A stretch of 64,000 bases of DNA from Pseudomonas sp. GM79 (GCF_000282495.1 NZ_AKJE01000031.1:1-64000), one strand, 5' to 3'; counted from the stretch's first letter, positions 35,958 to 46,069 are shown. Translations and numbers: made by a program. Notes: generated by a model not told the origin, from the letters alone.

Positions 35958-36062
35958 AAAAAGAAGCTGACTGCTCAAGCTTTGCCTCGCGACCCTACAA
36001 AGGGAACGTCCCTCTATCTCGCTTGACCAGTCCCATAACAACTTCAAAAAACTGGAGAGACC

Positions 36063-37244
36063 ATGAGACCACTGGCTGATATCACCGTCGTCACCCTTGA
36101 GCACGCGATTGCCGCGCCTTTTGCTACGCGCCAACTCGCTGACCTAGGCGCTCGTGTGATCAAGGTGGAGCGTCCTAAAACCGGCGATTTTGCTCGTGCT
36201 TACGATGGACGAGTTCGCGGTATGTCTTCCCATTTCATGTGGGTGAACCGCTCAAAGGAAAGTTTGACCCTGGATCTCAAAAACGAACGAGCAAATCAGC
36301 TCCTTCGCAAGTTGATCCTTGAGGAGGCCGATGTCGTGGTGCAGAACCTTGCTCCAGGTGCTGCTGCACGTCTCGGCATCTCTTATGAGGAGCTTTCCAA
36401 AGAGCGCCCAGATCTCATAGTCTGTGACATCTCCGGTTATGGAGACAGTGGCCCTTACCGTGACAAGAAAGCGTACGATCTCCTGATTCAAAGTGAGGCC
36501 GGTTTTGTCTCGGTGACGGGCACAAAAGATGAGCCAGTCAAAGCAGGGTCTTCAATCGCTGATATTGCAGCCGGGATGTACGCCTATACCAATATCTTGG
36601 CAGCGCTTCTCGAACGAGAAAAAACCGGGAAAGGACAACGTCTCGAGATTTCCATGCTGGAGAGCTTGGTTGAGTGGATGGGGTTCCCTCTCTATTACTC
36701 ATTTGAGGGCGCATCGCAGCCTCCACGAGCTGGGGCAGGGCACGCTACCATCTTCCCATACGGCCCCTTCGTGGCAGGAGATGGCAAGACCGTAATGCTC
36801 GGCTTGCAGAACGAGAGAGAGTGGGCTTCTTTTTGCGAACACGTACTTCAATCCCCAGAGTTGGCCAATTCCGAGCTGTATCACTCCAACTCCAAGCGTC
36901 ATGAAAACCGCGAGCAACTTACCCAAATTATCACTGAAGTCTTTGCTGGGAAGACGCGTGATGAGGTGATCGCGCGTCTGGAGAAAGCGCAGATCGCTAA
37001 TGCGCAAGTGAACAACATGGCGGAGGTGTGGGATCACCCTCAGTTGAAAGCTCGTAATCGCTGGCGGAACGTGCAGAGCCCGATTGGCGAGTTTCCAGCG
37101 CTTCTTCCACCTGGTGGTTGGGCTGTGTCCGAGCCGCGTATGGATGCAGTGCCCGCAGTCGGAGAACACTCCAAATCGATTCTCGAATCGCTTGGTTGCT
37201 CCGCAACCGAGATTGAATCGTTGGCCAGTGTAGGAGCTATCTGA
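36063..37244 (+). CDS. Family III (CaiB/BaiF) CoA-transferase
   Basis: A 393-residue CoA-transferase with the N-terminal DITVVTLEHAIAAPFATRQL, VIKVERPKTGDFAR and LVRKLILEEADVVVQN-type segments. The catalytic Asp is expected in KKAYDLLIQSEAGFVSVTG. It resembles carboxylic-acid CoA-transferases such as those for itaconate, mesaconate or L-malate. The stop overlaps the next gene's ATG (TGATG), coupling it to the CitE-type lyase; together they form a CoA-activation and cleavage module. A good GGAGAG is before the ATG. Confidence 0.9.
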   Translation: MRPLADITVVTLEHAIAAPFATRQLADLGARVIKVERPKTGDFARAYDGRVRGMSSHFMWVNRSKESLTLDLKNERANQLLRKLILEEADVVVQNLAPGAAARLGISYEELSKERPDLIVCDISGYGDSGPYRDKKAYDLLIQSEAGFVSVTGTKDEPVKAGSSIADIAAGMYAYTNILAALLEREKTGKGQRLEISMLESLVEWMGFPLYYSFEGASQPPRAGAGHATIFPYGPFVAGDGKTVMLGLQNEREWASFCEHVLQSPELANSELYHSNSKRHENREQLTQIITEVFAGKTRDEVIARLEKAQIANAQVNNMAEVWDHPQLKARNRWRNVQSPIGEFPALLPPGGWAVSEPRMDAVPAVGEHSKSILESLGCSATEIESLASVGAI

Positions 37245-38098
37245 TGTCTCGTTCCTATTCTTGGCGGTCGATGCTTTTTGTGCCAGCGAACAATCCGAAG
37301 CTGATCCAGTCTGCGATCAAGCGGGGAGCAGATGCGATCATTTTGGATCTGGAGGACTCTGTAATTCCCAGTGCGAAAGCGTCTGCGCGTGAGTCGCTAC
37401 AAGAGTCAGTCGATTGCGTGGCAGATGCTGGCATTGATGTCGTGATTCGAGTGAATTCTTCGCTAAAAGACATGGTTAAAGACATCGCAGCGGCGGATCT
37501 GTCGCAGGTTACGGCAATCCTGGTACCTAAGTGTGATGACAGCTACCGGGTTAAAGCTGCGGCTGAGCTGATTGAAAGCTACCGTAATGATTATGAGCTT
37601 TCACCGGTCATCATCGCTTTGATTGAGTCCCCAATTGGCATCCTCAATCTCAATGAGATTGCACAAGCCTCCCCGTTACTGAAGGGCTTGCTTCTAGGGT
37701 CAGAAGACTATTGTGCGGCATTGGAAACTGCTCCTAGTGAGGCTGTTCTCACGCTCCCTGCTACTCAGGTTGCTATAGCCGCTGCTGCTCACAACCTGCA
37801 TGCACTGGGTTTGGTTGGATCATTGGCTGATTACTCCGACCTCGACCTTTTCGCCGCCAGAGTACGTGCTTCACGGGCAGTTGGGCTGAAGGGGGCGGCG
37901 CTAATCCACCCCAGTCAGATCGCGCCAACGAATCTCGGTTTCTCTGCCTCCTCAGTTGAGGTCGAACTGGCAGTTAGGATCGTCTCGGAGTTCGAACAGG
38001 CCAAACTCGAAGGTAAAGGTGCCATTGCTGTGGACGGCAAGATGATCGATGAACCGGTCTATCAAAGAGCGTTGCGTCTGGCTAACGCCAAGCGTTAA
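37244..38098 (+). CDS. CitE-type CoA-ester lyase (HpcH/HpaI aldolase family)
   Basis: A 284-residue TIM-barrel lyase. WRSMLFVPANNPKLIQSA and the metal-site AIILDLEDSVIPSAK are typical of CitE/citramalyl-CoA/malyl-CoA lyase proteins, as is the LLLGSEDYCAAL segment near residue 150. Such enzymes split (S)-citramalyl-CoA to acetyl-CoA and pyruvate, malyl-CoA to acetyl-CoA and glyoxylate, or beta-methylmalyl-CoA to propionyl-CoA and glyoxylate. The coupling to the CoA-transferase means a C4-C5 hydroxy-dicarboxylate is activated then cleaved. A hydratase for an unsaturated acid is not present next to it. Confidence 0.88.
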   Translation: MSRSYSWRSMLFVPANNPKLIQSAIKRGADAIILDLEDSVIPSAKASARESLQESVDCVADAGIDVVIRVNSSLKDMVKDIAAADLSQVTAILVPKCDDSYRVKAAAELIESYRNDYELSPVIIALIESPIGILNLNEIAQASPLLKGLLLGSEDYCAALETAPSEAVLTLPATQVAIAAAAHNLHALGLVGSLADYSDLDLFAARVRASRAVGLKGAALIHPSQIAPTNLGFSASSVEVELAVRIVSEFEQAKLEGKGAIAVDGKMIDEPVYQRALRLANAKR

Positions 38099-38170
38099 TC
38101 ACTGAGGTCATGGTGGCTGTGTTTGGCCAGCCACCGCTCGTTGAATTCATGACAGTCGTAAGGGTGGTCT

Positions 38171-39181
38171 ATGAGCAGTTGGAGAAGTTGTTCGTTAACA
38201 TCAGTTCATCACTCCAGCCGCCTTGTCGCAAAAGTCGAGCAGGCAGGCCTTGACCCTCAACTCGCGCTTCAGCGAAGCAGCTTGACGCTGGAGACGATCA
38301 ACGAGCTTTCCACCAAGGTTAAAATTACCGACGAGTATTTGGTTTTCCGAAACGTTATTGCGCTGTTGCCAGGCAGAAACATCAGTATCGAAATAGGCCT
38401 CGCAGCTAGGGTGTCGGTGTACGGCTTGCTGGGGTATGCGTTTCTCACCGCTCCCACGTTAAGAGCCGCATTGGCAGCAGCCGCTGAGTTCCCGGCCCTG
38501 ATAGCGAACGGATTCAATATTTCGCTAGAGGAGTCGGATGGTATTGCCAGATTGAATTTCAGTGATTACACCGGCGCCGTCGACCTTAAGTCGGAGTATG
38601 CGGAGTTGGCGATAGCGTCCTTCAAGCGTACCTGCAGCGATATTTTGGGCGAGGAGCTGCAGCTCTTGAGTGTCGGGTTCGAAGGTAAGCGAAGCGACGA
38701 GCACGGTGAACGATGTGCTCAACAGCTCACCTGCACCGTGCTCAACGAGCAACCAAAGAATTATCTCCGTTTTTCCGCGCAGTATTTAGACAAGGCTCTC
38801 CCGCTGGCCGATCCTGTTTCCCATCTGGAAATCTTGGAAATATGCAGAAGGCAGAACCGGGAATTTGCTGCTGAGCGAGAGTGGCTATTCCAAGTGAAAG
38901 CCATCATCGCTGAGACGTTGCAAGCACCATTGCCATTAGAAGAAATTGCCTCACGCATGCATTGTTCGTCACGCACATTGCGGCGCCAATTGGGTGTTTT
39001 TAAAACGAGCTATCGGCAACTGTTGGATGACGTTCGGTTTGAAAGGGCCAAAATTATGTTGAAGGAAGAAAAGCTCCAGACGGATCAGATCGCCGAAAAA
39101 TTAGGTTTCTGCGACGGCGCAGGATTCCGACGCGCGTTCCAGAGATGGAGTGGCCAGGCACCTGGTGCCTACAAAGCGTGA
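38171..39181 (+). CDS. AraC-family regulator with an Arabinose_bd-type sensor domain
   Basis: A 336-residue regulator. The first about 200 residues are the sensor domain of OruR/ArgR-like regulators (VSVYGLLGYAFLTAPTLRAA is diagnostic). The C-terminal 100 residues hold two HTH motifs (LEEIASRMHCSSRTLRRQLG and TDQIAEKLGFCDGAGFRRAF). It follows the lyase gene by 72 bp on the same strand. It probably activates some promoter of this region in response to a nitrogen- or carbon-compound; its operator is not identified. OruR and ArgR control ornithine and arginine catabolism, which fits the guanidino theme. Confidence 0.88.
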   Translation: MSSWRSCSLTSVHHSSRLVAKVEQAGLDPQLALQRSSLTLETINELSTKVKITDEYLVFRNVIALLPGRNISIEIGLAARVSVYGLLGYAFLTAPTLRAALAAAAEFPALIANGFNISLEESDGIARLNFSDYTGAVDLKSEYAELAIASFKRTCSDILGEELQLLSVGFEGKRSDEHGERCAQQLTCTVLNEQPKNYLRFSAQYLDKALPLADPVSHLEILEICRRQNREFAAEREWLFQVKAIIAETLQAPLPLEEIASRMHCSSRTLRRQLGVFKTSYRQLLDDVRFERAKIMLKEEKLQTDQIAEKLGFCDGAGFRRAFQRWSGQAPGAYKA

Positions 39182-39396
39182 GGGTGGCTACAGAGCCCGG
39201 GAAAGGTTGCCTCCTGGTCGGGAGCGCCTATCTAGAGCATGTAACGAACGGAAGAGTGCCAGCAGTTTTCAACAGAATATTCGCCTCTAACAAGGGGAGA
39301 CGATGCAGTTCGTTTGCGATCACGATCGATTGATTTTTCCAACACCGACTGCCATTCTTCCCTCATTTTTGTCATCGAAGGACGCTGCATAAACTT

Positions 39397-39984
39397 ATGC
39401 CTAAGATAGTCGATCACGAACTGCGGAAAGCAGAAATCACCAAGGCGGTGCTCAAATCGATTGGTAAGAATGGCCTGGCCAATACCACGATTCGCGGGAT
39501 TGTTCGTGAGGGTGGCTTTAGCAGCGGTACCTTGGCGCACTACTTTTCTAATAAAGATGATCTCATCGACTTTGCTTTTCAAGCTGTCGCGGAGGATACA
39601 TACGCTAGAATTGAGAAACGTGCAGCACTGTGCACCTGTGCGGTGGATAAAGTACGTGTTGTCATTGAAGAATTGGTGCCTAGTCCAGAAGGTGAAATCG
39701 ATTCAATAATTTCATTGTCGTTTTGGTCAGTAGTCCCGTATGACGCAAAACTGAAAAATAAGTTTCATGAGGTGTACGAAGGTACGCGGAGCCAAATTCG
39801 TAAATTCATCAGCGAGGGTGTGGCGAATAAAGAGATTAAGCTGCAAGGTGAAATTGACGATGAAGTTGATTTTATTGTCGCAGTGTCTGATGGATTGTTA
39901 GTTTCCTTTTTGCTTGATCCCGCCAGGTTTCCAGAAGAGAAACACACCCGTCTGATTACCGCTGCTCTTTCCAGGCTCAAATAA
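39397..39984 (+). CDS. TetR-family regulator (BetI-like)
   Basis: A 195-residue repressor. The N-terminal HTH reads IRGIVREGGFSSGTLAHYFSNKDDLIDFAF, and the C-terminal ligand domain belongs to the BetI/TetR_C_6 type. It is the most likely owner of the 17-bp palindromes at 35941 and 56898 because it lies between them and TetR dimers favour such short palindromes; no such palindrome occurs before its own gene. The upstream 39182-39396 has no other gene. Confidence 0.9.
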   Translation: MPKIVDHELRKAEITKAVLKSIGKNGLANTTIRGIVREGGFSSGTLAHYFSNKDDLIDFAFQAVAEDTYARIEKRAALCTCAVDKVRVVIEELVPSPEGEIDSIISLSFWSVVPYDAKLKNKFHEVYEGTRSQIRKFISEGVANKEIKLQGEIDDEVDFIVAVSDGLLVSFLLDPARFPEEKHTRLITAALSRLK

Positions 39985-40444
39985 GCCTACTGGCTCGATC
40001 GTTTGCCGTAAGTCGGGTGCCATCGATGCACCTAAACTGGGATATGAATATTGACTGAGTCTGCCTTCCATATGTGATTGTAGATGTTCGATTTCAGCTT
40101 TTTAGTTTCTGCAGAGGGCACGAAGTTAGGTTGTGACCATCTGCGTATTAAGCGAGGTGTGGGACGAGTTTAGCCTGAAAAGTCCTGCTTTTTGAGCGTG
40201 AAGTTCCGCCCTCTTGTAGACGAGCTTTGCTTTAAATCAGTTGCCCCACATGAAAATTTTCGATCAACGCACGGGGTTCGGCAGCCAGCCTCGCTGACCT
40301 TTGATGGTTTTGCAGCTAGCGGTGCTGTGGCTGAAGGAAGAGCCCGTGTGTGGAGCCAGAAGTGGTGCCCAGTCGTAATCGGTGGACACCATGAGCTTCG
40401 GAGTAGGAACGTGAAGTTGTTTTCGCCGTCCTATCATCCAAGAG
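39985..40444. other. Gap with no supported gene
   Basis: About 0.46 kb. One 91-codon open frame (40192-40467) overlaps the end of the GST gene, has no ribosome site and no recognised family, so it is not called. No promoter or repeat identified. Confidence 0.5.
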
Positions 40445-41113
40445 TTAGACTAGGGTTGGATTGGTAAAAATGGTATCTCCCAACCCTTCCAGCTCCGCAC
40501 ACTTTCGAGCAGCAGGGCGATTCTCCAGTGCATGGAGCATCGAGTGCAGTGAGGGGTACTCTTTGCTCGAGATGTGGGCGGGATGGCTCACGTCAAAGCC
40601 ATTCATCCAGCGCATCAACAGGCCAAGGTAGTAGTTGAGCGCGGTCGGTTTGTCTGCACGCAGCCAGCTGGGCTGATCGGTGGCCACCATTGAATCGATG
40701 ATGCCAAGCGCCACTTGGATCTGCGCCCTCGCATTCTGCATGGTTTCATCTGCGCTAGCCGCGCTGGAGACCCGGTCTGGATGGAAAAGGGACAGGATGT
40801 TGTTGTGGATTGCATTATTGATGAACAACAGCCATTTGAGATAAGGGGCTCGCTCCTGTGAGGACGGAGCCGGAGAAAGGCCAGGGTGCTGATCGCCGAG
40901 CCACAGTAGGATCGCTGTGGTTTCACACATGTCGCCATGAGGTGTTGAGAAAGCAGGGATGAGCCCTAGTGGACTCATTTTTCTAAACCTCACGCTATCT
41001 CTCTCATTGGTTTCGTTGTCGATCAATGCGGCTTCATATGGAATCTCGAACTCCTCCAAGGTGAGTCGCACAGCCAGCGACGCCCAATCGGGCACGTAAT
41101 ACAATGTGTACAT
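40445..41113 (-). CDS. Glutathione S-transferase family protein
   Basis: A 222-residue protein with an N-terminal thioredoxin-fold GST domain (MYTLYYVPDWASLAVRLTLEE; the first Tyr/Ser region binds glutathione), a cis-Pro-type FRKMSPLGLIPAF motif, ETTAILLWLGD and an all-helical C-terminal domain. It reads out of the GMC gene (18 bp upstream), so it is in the same transcript. It could conjugate or isomerise a reactive aldehyde or epoxide formed by the P450 system, as GSTs do in several catabolic operons. Confidence 0.88.
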   Translation of the reverse strand: MYTLYYVPDWASLAVRLTLEEFEIPYEAALIDNETNERDSVRFRKMSPLGLIPAFSTPHGDMCETTAILLWLGDQHPGLSPAPSSQERAPYLKWLLFINNAIHNNILSLFHPDRVSSAASADETMQNARAQIQVALGIIDSMVATDQPSWLRADKPTALNYYLGLLMRWMNGFDVSHPAHISSKEYPSLHSMLHALENRPAARKCAELEGLGDTIFTNPTLV

Positions 41114-41131
41114 TCTTTACTCCTTCTGCTG

Positions 41132-42787
41132 TTAGCGCTGGTGGGTCATCCAGTTTTCTGGAATGAAATAGTCCGCCTTCTCAGGTTTCAAAAGAGGGCG
41201 CTGCAATATCAAGTCGGCCGCTTTTTCAGCAATCATGATGGTCGGAGCGTTCAGGTTCGCATTGGTGATGACTGGAATGACTGAAGAGTCGACTACCCTG
41301 AGTTTGTCCAGCCCAATTACTTTGAGACTGGAGTCAACTACGGCGTCTGGATCCGTCGGGCTGCCCATCTTGCAGGTGCCGGAAGGGTGAAATCCGCTCT
41401 CGACATGATTGGCTATGAAGTGATCCAACTCTTCATCGGTCTGTATGCGAGCGCCAGGTATAATCTCTTCACCTGCGAACTCTGCTAATGAAGGCTGTTT
41501 AATAATCTCTCGTACCAAGCGAATACAGGCACGCATCTCGACCCAGTCTTCGGGCTGACTGAGGTAGTTATATGTGATTTTCGGCGGATCCAAGGGATCC
41601 GAACTATTGAGCTTGATCTGACCGACACTTTTGGATTTGGTCGGCCCCACGTCGACCTGAAAGCCATGATCTCTGAACTTCGGGTCATCTTTCTCCCTCA
41701 CTGCGATTGGGAGGAAATGAATCTCGATGTCAGGACTTTTGATCCCTGCGCGTGAGCGAATGAAGCCCCCACATTCGAAGTGATTGGTTGCCCCAAGGCC
41801 GTCACGCTTGAGAAGCCATCTTGCACCGATCTTTGCTTTATCCACGGTGTTTATCGAATTTAAGCTGACTGGCTTTTTGCACTCGACCTGCAGGTACAGT
41901 GAGATGTGATCCTGGAGATTTTTCCCCACCCCAGGTAGGGAGTGAATCGGCTCTATGCCGTGTTCAAGTAGCTCTGTTTTGTGCCCGACGCCAGAAAGCA
42001 TAAGCAGCTTTGGGGTATTGATTGGGCCGCTCGACAGCACGATTTCGCGTCTCGCCGAGTACACATGCTTTTCACCGTCGCACGTGAACTCCACGGCTTC
42101 AGCTTTGCCATTCGCAATGTTCAATTTCGTCGCTACGGCGTTGTAGACGACGTGCAAGTTTTTCCGTCTAAGCGCGGGTTTGAGATAGGCTACTGCTGTC
42201 GACCAACGTTGTCCGTTGTGGACTGTCATGTCGAAGCGACCAAATCCTTCTTGGCGGTAGCCATTAAGGTCTTCGGATTCTGCGTACCCAGCGTCAACTG
42301 CGGCTCCAATGAATGCCTTGTACAGAGGGTTGCTCAAAGTTCCGTAGCGCGTCTTGAGAGGCCCACCAGATCCGCGCCACGTGTCACCACCTTCTGCTCT
42401 GTGTTCGGCGCGCTTGAAATAGGGAAGAACGTCGGCATAGCTCCATCCCTCGGAACCGTTGGCTTCCCATTCGTCAAAATCAAGAGGGTGCCCGCGCATG
42501 TACACCATTCCATTAATCGATGAACACCCGCCAATAACTCTTCCACGGGGAGAGAAGATCCGCCTTCCGTTTAACTGAACTTCGGGTTCTGATTCGAATG
42601 GCCAAGTGTATTTTGGAGTTGCGAGAGGTACTGCGACTGCGCAAGGCATTTTGATGAAAATGGAGTTGTCAGAACCGCCAGCCTCAAGTAAGCAAACCTG
42701 GAATTGACCGCACTCCGACAACCGGTTGGCCAATACGCAACCGGCTGATCCGCCGCCCACAATGATGTAGTCGAAGACATTCTGCAT
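41132..42787 (-). CDS. GMC-family FAD alcohol dehydrogenase/oxidase
   Basis: A 551-residue flavoprotein. FAD is bound by FDYIIVGGGSAGCVLANRL at the N-terminus, followed by the GMC signature GRVIGGCSSINGMVYMRG. The C-terminal catalytic His lies in ESGFHPSGTCKMG, and the second active-site His/Asn in NANLNAPTIMIAEK. These enzymes oxidise primary alcohols (choline, alkanols, aryl alcohols). It could oxidise the alcohol made by the P450 to an aldehyde (inference). It is the first gene of a two-gene unit with the GST. Confidence 0.9.
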   Translation of the reverse strand: MQNVFDYIIVGGGSAGCVLANRLSECGQFQVCLLEAGGSDNSIFIKMPCAVAVPLATPKYTWPFESEPEVQLNGRRIFSPRGRVIGGCSSINGMVYMRGHPLDFDEWEANGSEGWSYADVLPYFKRAEHRAEGGDTWRGSGGPLKTRYGTLSNPLYKAFIGAAVDAGYAESEDLNGYRQEGFGRFDMTVHNGQRWSTAVAYLKPALRRKNLHVVYNAVATKLNIANGKAEAVEFTCDGEKHVYSARREIVLSSGPINTPKLLMLSGVGHKTELLEHGIEPIHSLPGVGKNLQDHISLYLQVECKKPVSLNSINTVDKAKIGARWLLKRDGLGATNHFECGGFIRSRAGIKSPDIEIHFLPIAVREKDDPKFRDHGFQVDVGPTKSKSVGQIKLNSSDPLDPPKITYNYLSQPEDWVEMRACIRLVREIIKQPSLAEFAGEEIIPGARIQTDEELDHFIANHVESGFHPSGTCKMGSPTDPDAVVDSSLKVIGLDKLRVVDSSVIPVITNANLNAPTIMIAEKAADLILQRPLLKPEKADYFIPENWMTHQR

Positions 42788-43078
42788 GACGCTCGGAATC
42801 CTTTAGAAAAAACCTCTGGCCGCGCTGCTTGGCGAGGAAATTGTATTTATGGTGAATAGATTTTCGGGGAAACGGGGGGCAGGGGATATGGCGAAAAAGG
42901 CCAAAAATAGGCGGCGATGGTCAAGTGGATGTTTGACAGCAGGAATGGTATAGCCCCGTGAAGACTACCTATATGGCCCTTAAGAAGGAGATTTGATCTG
43001 AGAGGCGTATCGGGCACAGTACACGAGCATTGTGATTGAATGCTTTGGCGCTCTCGGATTGCTCACAGGACTCAATGT
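42788..43078. other. Upstream region of the GMC/GST unit
   Basis: No gene. The GMC promoter must be here. GAATGGTATAGCC around 42945 follows TTTGACAGC with plausible -35/-10 spacing, but on the plus strand where no gene starts, so I do not call it. Confidence 0.4.
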
Positions 43079-43104
43079 GGTAAGCGCCTTCCATGGCGCT
43101 TACC
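43079..43104. terminator. Hairpin after the APC permease gene
   Basis: GGTAAGCGCC-TTCCAT-GGCGCTTACC, a perfect 10-bp stem directly after the permease stop. It has no T-run on either side, so it may be a processing or weak termination hairpin. Confidence 0.55.
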
Positions 43105-43105
43105 A

Positions 43106-44575
43106 TCAGGTGCGAATTTCGTCAGTGAGGATTTGATCCACTCCTTCAGAAAGCGCATGTGAGGTACGCAGGTTGCTGCGAATGCTTAGCCAAACAAGAA
43201 CGCCAAGGAAACCAATCAGCGACACGCCGATAAATACCGCCCAGCTGACGTACCAGCTTTGTCCCGCTACTTCGCGTGGCCAGGCTGAGTTGGCAATTTC
43301 AAACACAACCCAGCAAGATGCCCCGACGACAACCGGAAGCGTCATCGAGCCCAAACCAAATACTCCCGACTTCCACTGCTTGGAGACTAGACGGTATAGC
43401 AAGCCGATGACGGCAAAGCCCATTGTGATAAAGAAGCTCGCAGTAGCTGAAGAAATAAGGGTGGCATAGACACGCTCTGAGAACGCGAGCAACGTGACGA
43501 GCATGGCGAGTACACCAACAACTGTTACTGCTCTGTCCGGAGTGCCATGCTTCTTCGAAAGCTTCGATAGAAATTCAGAACCAGGAAGGATTTTGTCCCG
43601 CGAGAATGCCCAAATCACTCGGGAAACGCTGGTTTGTGCCATCATCATGGACGCAGCGAAGCCGATGATGACCAAGATGAAAAATGCTTGGGCGATGTTC
43701 TCACCGAATGCTGCTTGGACGGTCGAGGCGGCGGGATCGACAATCGCGCCGCTTACAATCGCTCCGAAGTCAGGTGTAGCGAGGATGAGTGCGAGAGCGC
43801 TGTAGCTCACGACTAAACCAATCGCGAGTAGAGCACCAATGATAGCTTTCGGGATGTTCTTCTCAGGCTGATCGATTTCTTCTGCCATACAGCAGACTGA
43901 TTCAAAGCCTGCCAAACCGAAACCTATAAATCCAAGCGCGACAAGAAGGCCGCCCAGTACGTAATTATCGCCGCCCGCACCTGCTGTGGTGAAAAGGATG
44001 TCGAGGTCATGCTTCCTATGCCAAATCAAAAGTACAGTAGCGAGGCCTAGCGATCCAATGATCTCCGCGCCCAGGCTCAATTTGCCCAAAAGTTTCAGCG
44101 TACCTGGGCCGAGGAGGTTGAGTCCGGTTGCCGCGCAAATAATGACTAGCGCAACCATAATTTGAGTCGACGGTGTAAACGGTTCAATACCCAGTGCTGA
44201 AGGAAGAAAGCTTGCGATGGCATAACCATTAGATGCAAAGACAAAGATCAGCGTCCAGATGTAAAACCATCCAGTGATCCAACCTGTATTATCACCAAGT
44301 AGGCGACGCGCCCATTGATAACTACCGCCTTGAAGAGGCCAGCGGGAAACCAAAACGCCCAGCGAGAGCGCGATTAATAATTGTAAGCATAAGCCGATGG
44401 GGAAGACCCACCAACCCGCAGGCCCAGCTGCCTGAACAATAAGGCCGAAGACAGCATAAAGCGCGACAATCGGTGAGATATAAACGAATGCTAAAGTGAA
44501 TGCATCGTGCATTTTAAATTGGCGCTTCAGTGGCGCAGTGGGATCGGAACGTGTTTGTGCGGTATTGATTGTCAT
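43106..44575 (-). CDS. APC-superfamily amine/amino acid permease
   Basis: A 489-residue inner-membrane protein with about 12 segments. FTLAFVYISPIVALYAVFGL, ALSLGVLVSRWPLQGGSYQW and GLAGFESVCCMAEEIDQPEKN are typical of the GABA/choline/ethanolamine permease branch of APC. It is most likely the importer of the nitrogen compound degraded by the region. The ATG at 44575 is used; the open frame from 44617 begins with TTG and adds 14 unrelated residues. It is separate from the GMC gene by 318 bp. Confidence 0.87.
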   Translation of the reverse strand: MTINTAQTRSDPTAPLKRQFKMHDAFTLAFVYISPIVALYAVFGLIVQAAGPAGWWVFPIGLCLQLLIALSLGVLVSRWPLQGGSYQWARRLLGDNTGWITGWFYIWTLIFVFASNGYAIASFLPSALGIEPFTPSTQIMVALVIICAATGLNLLGPGTLKLLGKLSLGAEIIGSLGLATVLLIWHRKHDLDILFTTAGAGGDNYVLGGLLVALGFIGFGLAGFESVCCMAEEIDQPEKNIPKAIIGALLAIGLVVSYSALALILATPDFGAIVSGAIVDPAASTVQAAFGENIAQAFFILVIIGFAASMMMAQTSVSRVIWAFSRDKILPGSEFLSKLSKKHGTPDRAVTVVGVLAMLVTLLAFSERVYATLISSATASFFITMGFAVIGLLYRLVSKQWKSGVFGLGSMTLPVVVGASCWVVFEIANSAWPREVAGQSWYVSWAVFIGVSLIGFLGVLVWLSIRSNLRTSHALSEGVDQILTDEIRT

Positions 44576-44899
44576 AGCTAGAAGGCCTGATTGTTCTTGA
44601 TTTTTGAGTTTGCACAAAGCATTTTTTTCACGCCCTTCGATGAGTACTACTGGCTATGCTGTTAACGATAGTGTCAACATGAATGAAATTTCTTCACGGG
44701 GCGCAGCATTAGAGTTGTTATATAGCCTAACAACGTTTTCTGTTAAAGAGTCTCGTCAGCATAGCCAAAAAGGGCGCAGGGAACCGGGAGATGGCGTTTT
44801 TGAGACTTCAAGGCTTCCCCGGGCGCGCTTACTGTTTACCGACTATTGCCGCCAGTGAAACTACAAACGGCCCCGGCACTTACCAGGGCTTAGTTCATT
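44576..44899. other. Upstream region of the APC permease
   Basis: No gene. TAACA-N8-TGTTA at 44728-44745, about 153 bp before the start, is a weak relative of the TAACA-N9-TGTTA operator at 35941, one base shorter between its arms. Not enough to call an operator. Confidence 0.35.
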
Positions 44900-46069
44900 T
44901 CAGTGGCTGGCCTGGGGTCGAGTCTTTGATCGATATGCCATAAAGATGAACAGCGCCGGGACAATACACAGCAACTGCATCACCACTCCGAAGTCACCTA
45001 AAGGCCGGAATCCAGCGTCGAGATTCAGTGTCACAGCAGCCAGCACCGGCCCAATCACCATACCCAAAGAGTCTGCGCCACCGACCGCTGCGGTTGAGCG
45101 ACCACTGCTATCGAAATCGGCGGAATACATGCGGGCATAAGCGATCAGGAAGACGTAAAGGAAGGTCATGGTTATACCAATCGTCCAGTAAACGGAAGCG
45201 CTCGGCACTACGTACAGGTAGGAGGTAACAGCCATCAGAAGGCACGCCACCAGAAGAGGTAATACAGATTTGACTCGGTTGAACACCAGATTGGCAGCAA
45301 CCGGTACCAATATTGAGCAGAGCATGCTGACAGAGCCAACCACACCCACCTGAGCCAGATCCAGGCCCGCACTCTCACCTACTTGCTCAAAGTACAGCCA
45401 GCAGGTGTTTGCACCGATACTGGTGAGTAAGCAGAGAACGAACAGAGAAACACTGCGGATGTTGAACGCGTTTCCAATGGAGGAGTTTTCGATCAGACGG
45501 TCGATTTTTTTGTTCGGCAGTGCGAAAGCGAGAGGCAGGCATATCACTGCCCCTACAAGCATGAACCAGAACATCGCTTTCGAGCCAATCGTCGCTTGCA
45601 GCGAGGGAACAGCTAGGAAGGCAGCGAGTGTTAGCGCAGCTGTCAGTCCGCTTGCGTAGGACAGAAGACGGGTGCCGCCGTTCATTTGCGCGAGACTTGC
45701 CAGGCCAATGGCAATGCATAGGCCCTCACCAATGCCAGCTATGCCACGATAAAAGACCACGTCATAAAATTCAGTAGTCTGAATGGTGAGCGCCTGACCT
45801 ACGATAGCAAGCATAACGCCTATTACTATCGTTGTTCTTGGTCGAAGATGGCTGAGCACAAGAGATACGAAGAGCGATGCGATGGAAATGCAGATAATCT
45901 CTGCAGTTGTCGCTGCCGTAGCGGTTGCAGCACTTACAGTAAAGCCATCAATAATTCCGCTAAACGACATCGGGATTCCGAGCATGGCAATATATGCGTA
46001 GCACGGTAGTAAAAGTGCGGCAAACTGTTGTGGCTTAGTTGCCTGATAGTGTTGGTTCTCAGTACTCAT
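44900..46069 (-). CDS. MFS transporter
   Basis: A 389-residue protein with about 12 hydrophobic segments and the family loop LSHLRPRTTIVIGVMLAIVG between TM2 and TM3. FYRGIAGIGEGLCIAIGLAS matches the motif B position. The substrate class is unclear; the length is like sugar/drug-H+ antiporters. AGAGGATGTGTT precedes the ATG. An inverted repeat TGTCA-N10-TGACA at 46096-46115 lies 27 bp upstream and may be an operator. It may export a toxic intermediate or import a substrate. Confidence 0.85.
   Translation of the reverse strand: MSTENQHYQATKPQQFAALLLPCYAYIAMLGIPMSFSGIIDGFTVSAATATAATTAEIICISIASLFVSLVLSHLRPRTTIVIGVMLAIVGQALTIQTTEFYDVVFYRGIAGIGEGLCIAIGLASLAQMNGGTRLLSYASGLTAALTLAAFLAVPSLQATIGSKAMFWFMLVGAVICLPLAFALPNKKIDRLIENSSIGNAFNIRSVSLFVLCLLTSIGANTCWLYFEQVGESAGLDLAQVGVVGSVSMLCSILVPVAANLVFNRVKSVLPLLVACLLMAVTSYLYVVPSASVYWTIGITMTFLYVFLIAYARMYSADFDSSGRSTAAVGGADSLGMVIGPVLAAVTLNLDAGFRPLGDFGVVMQLLCIVPALFIFMAYRSKTRPQASH

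Noticed and set aside
40192..40467. 91-codon open frame overlapping the GST gene end
   Set aside because: No ribosome site or family, and it overlaps the convergent GST gene.
43079..43104. Strong intrinsic terminator after the permease
   Set aside because: Stem is perfect but there is no T-run on either strand, so it is listed only as a hairpin with modest confidence.
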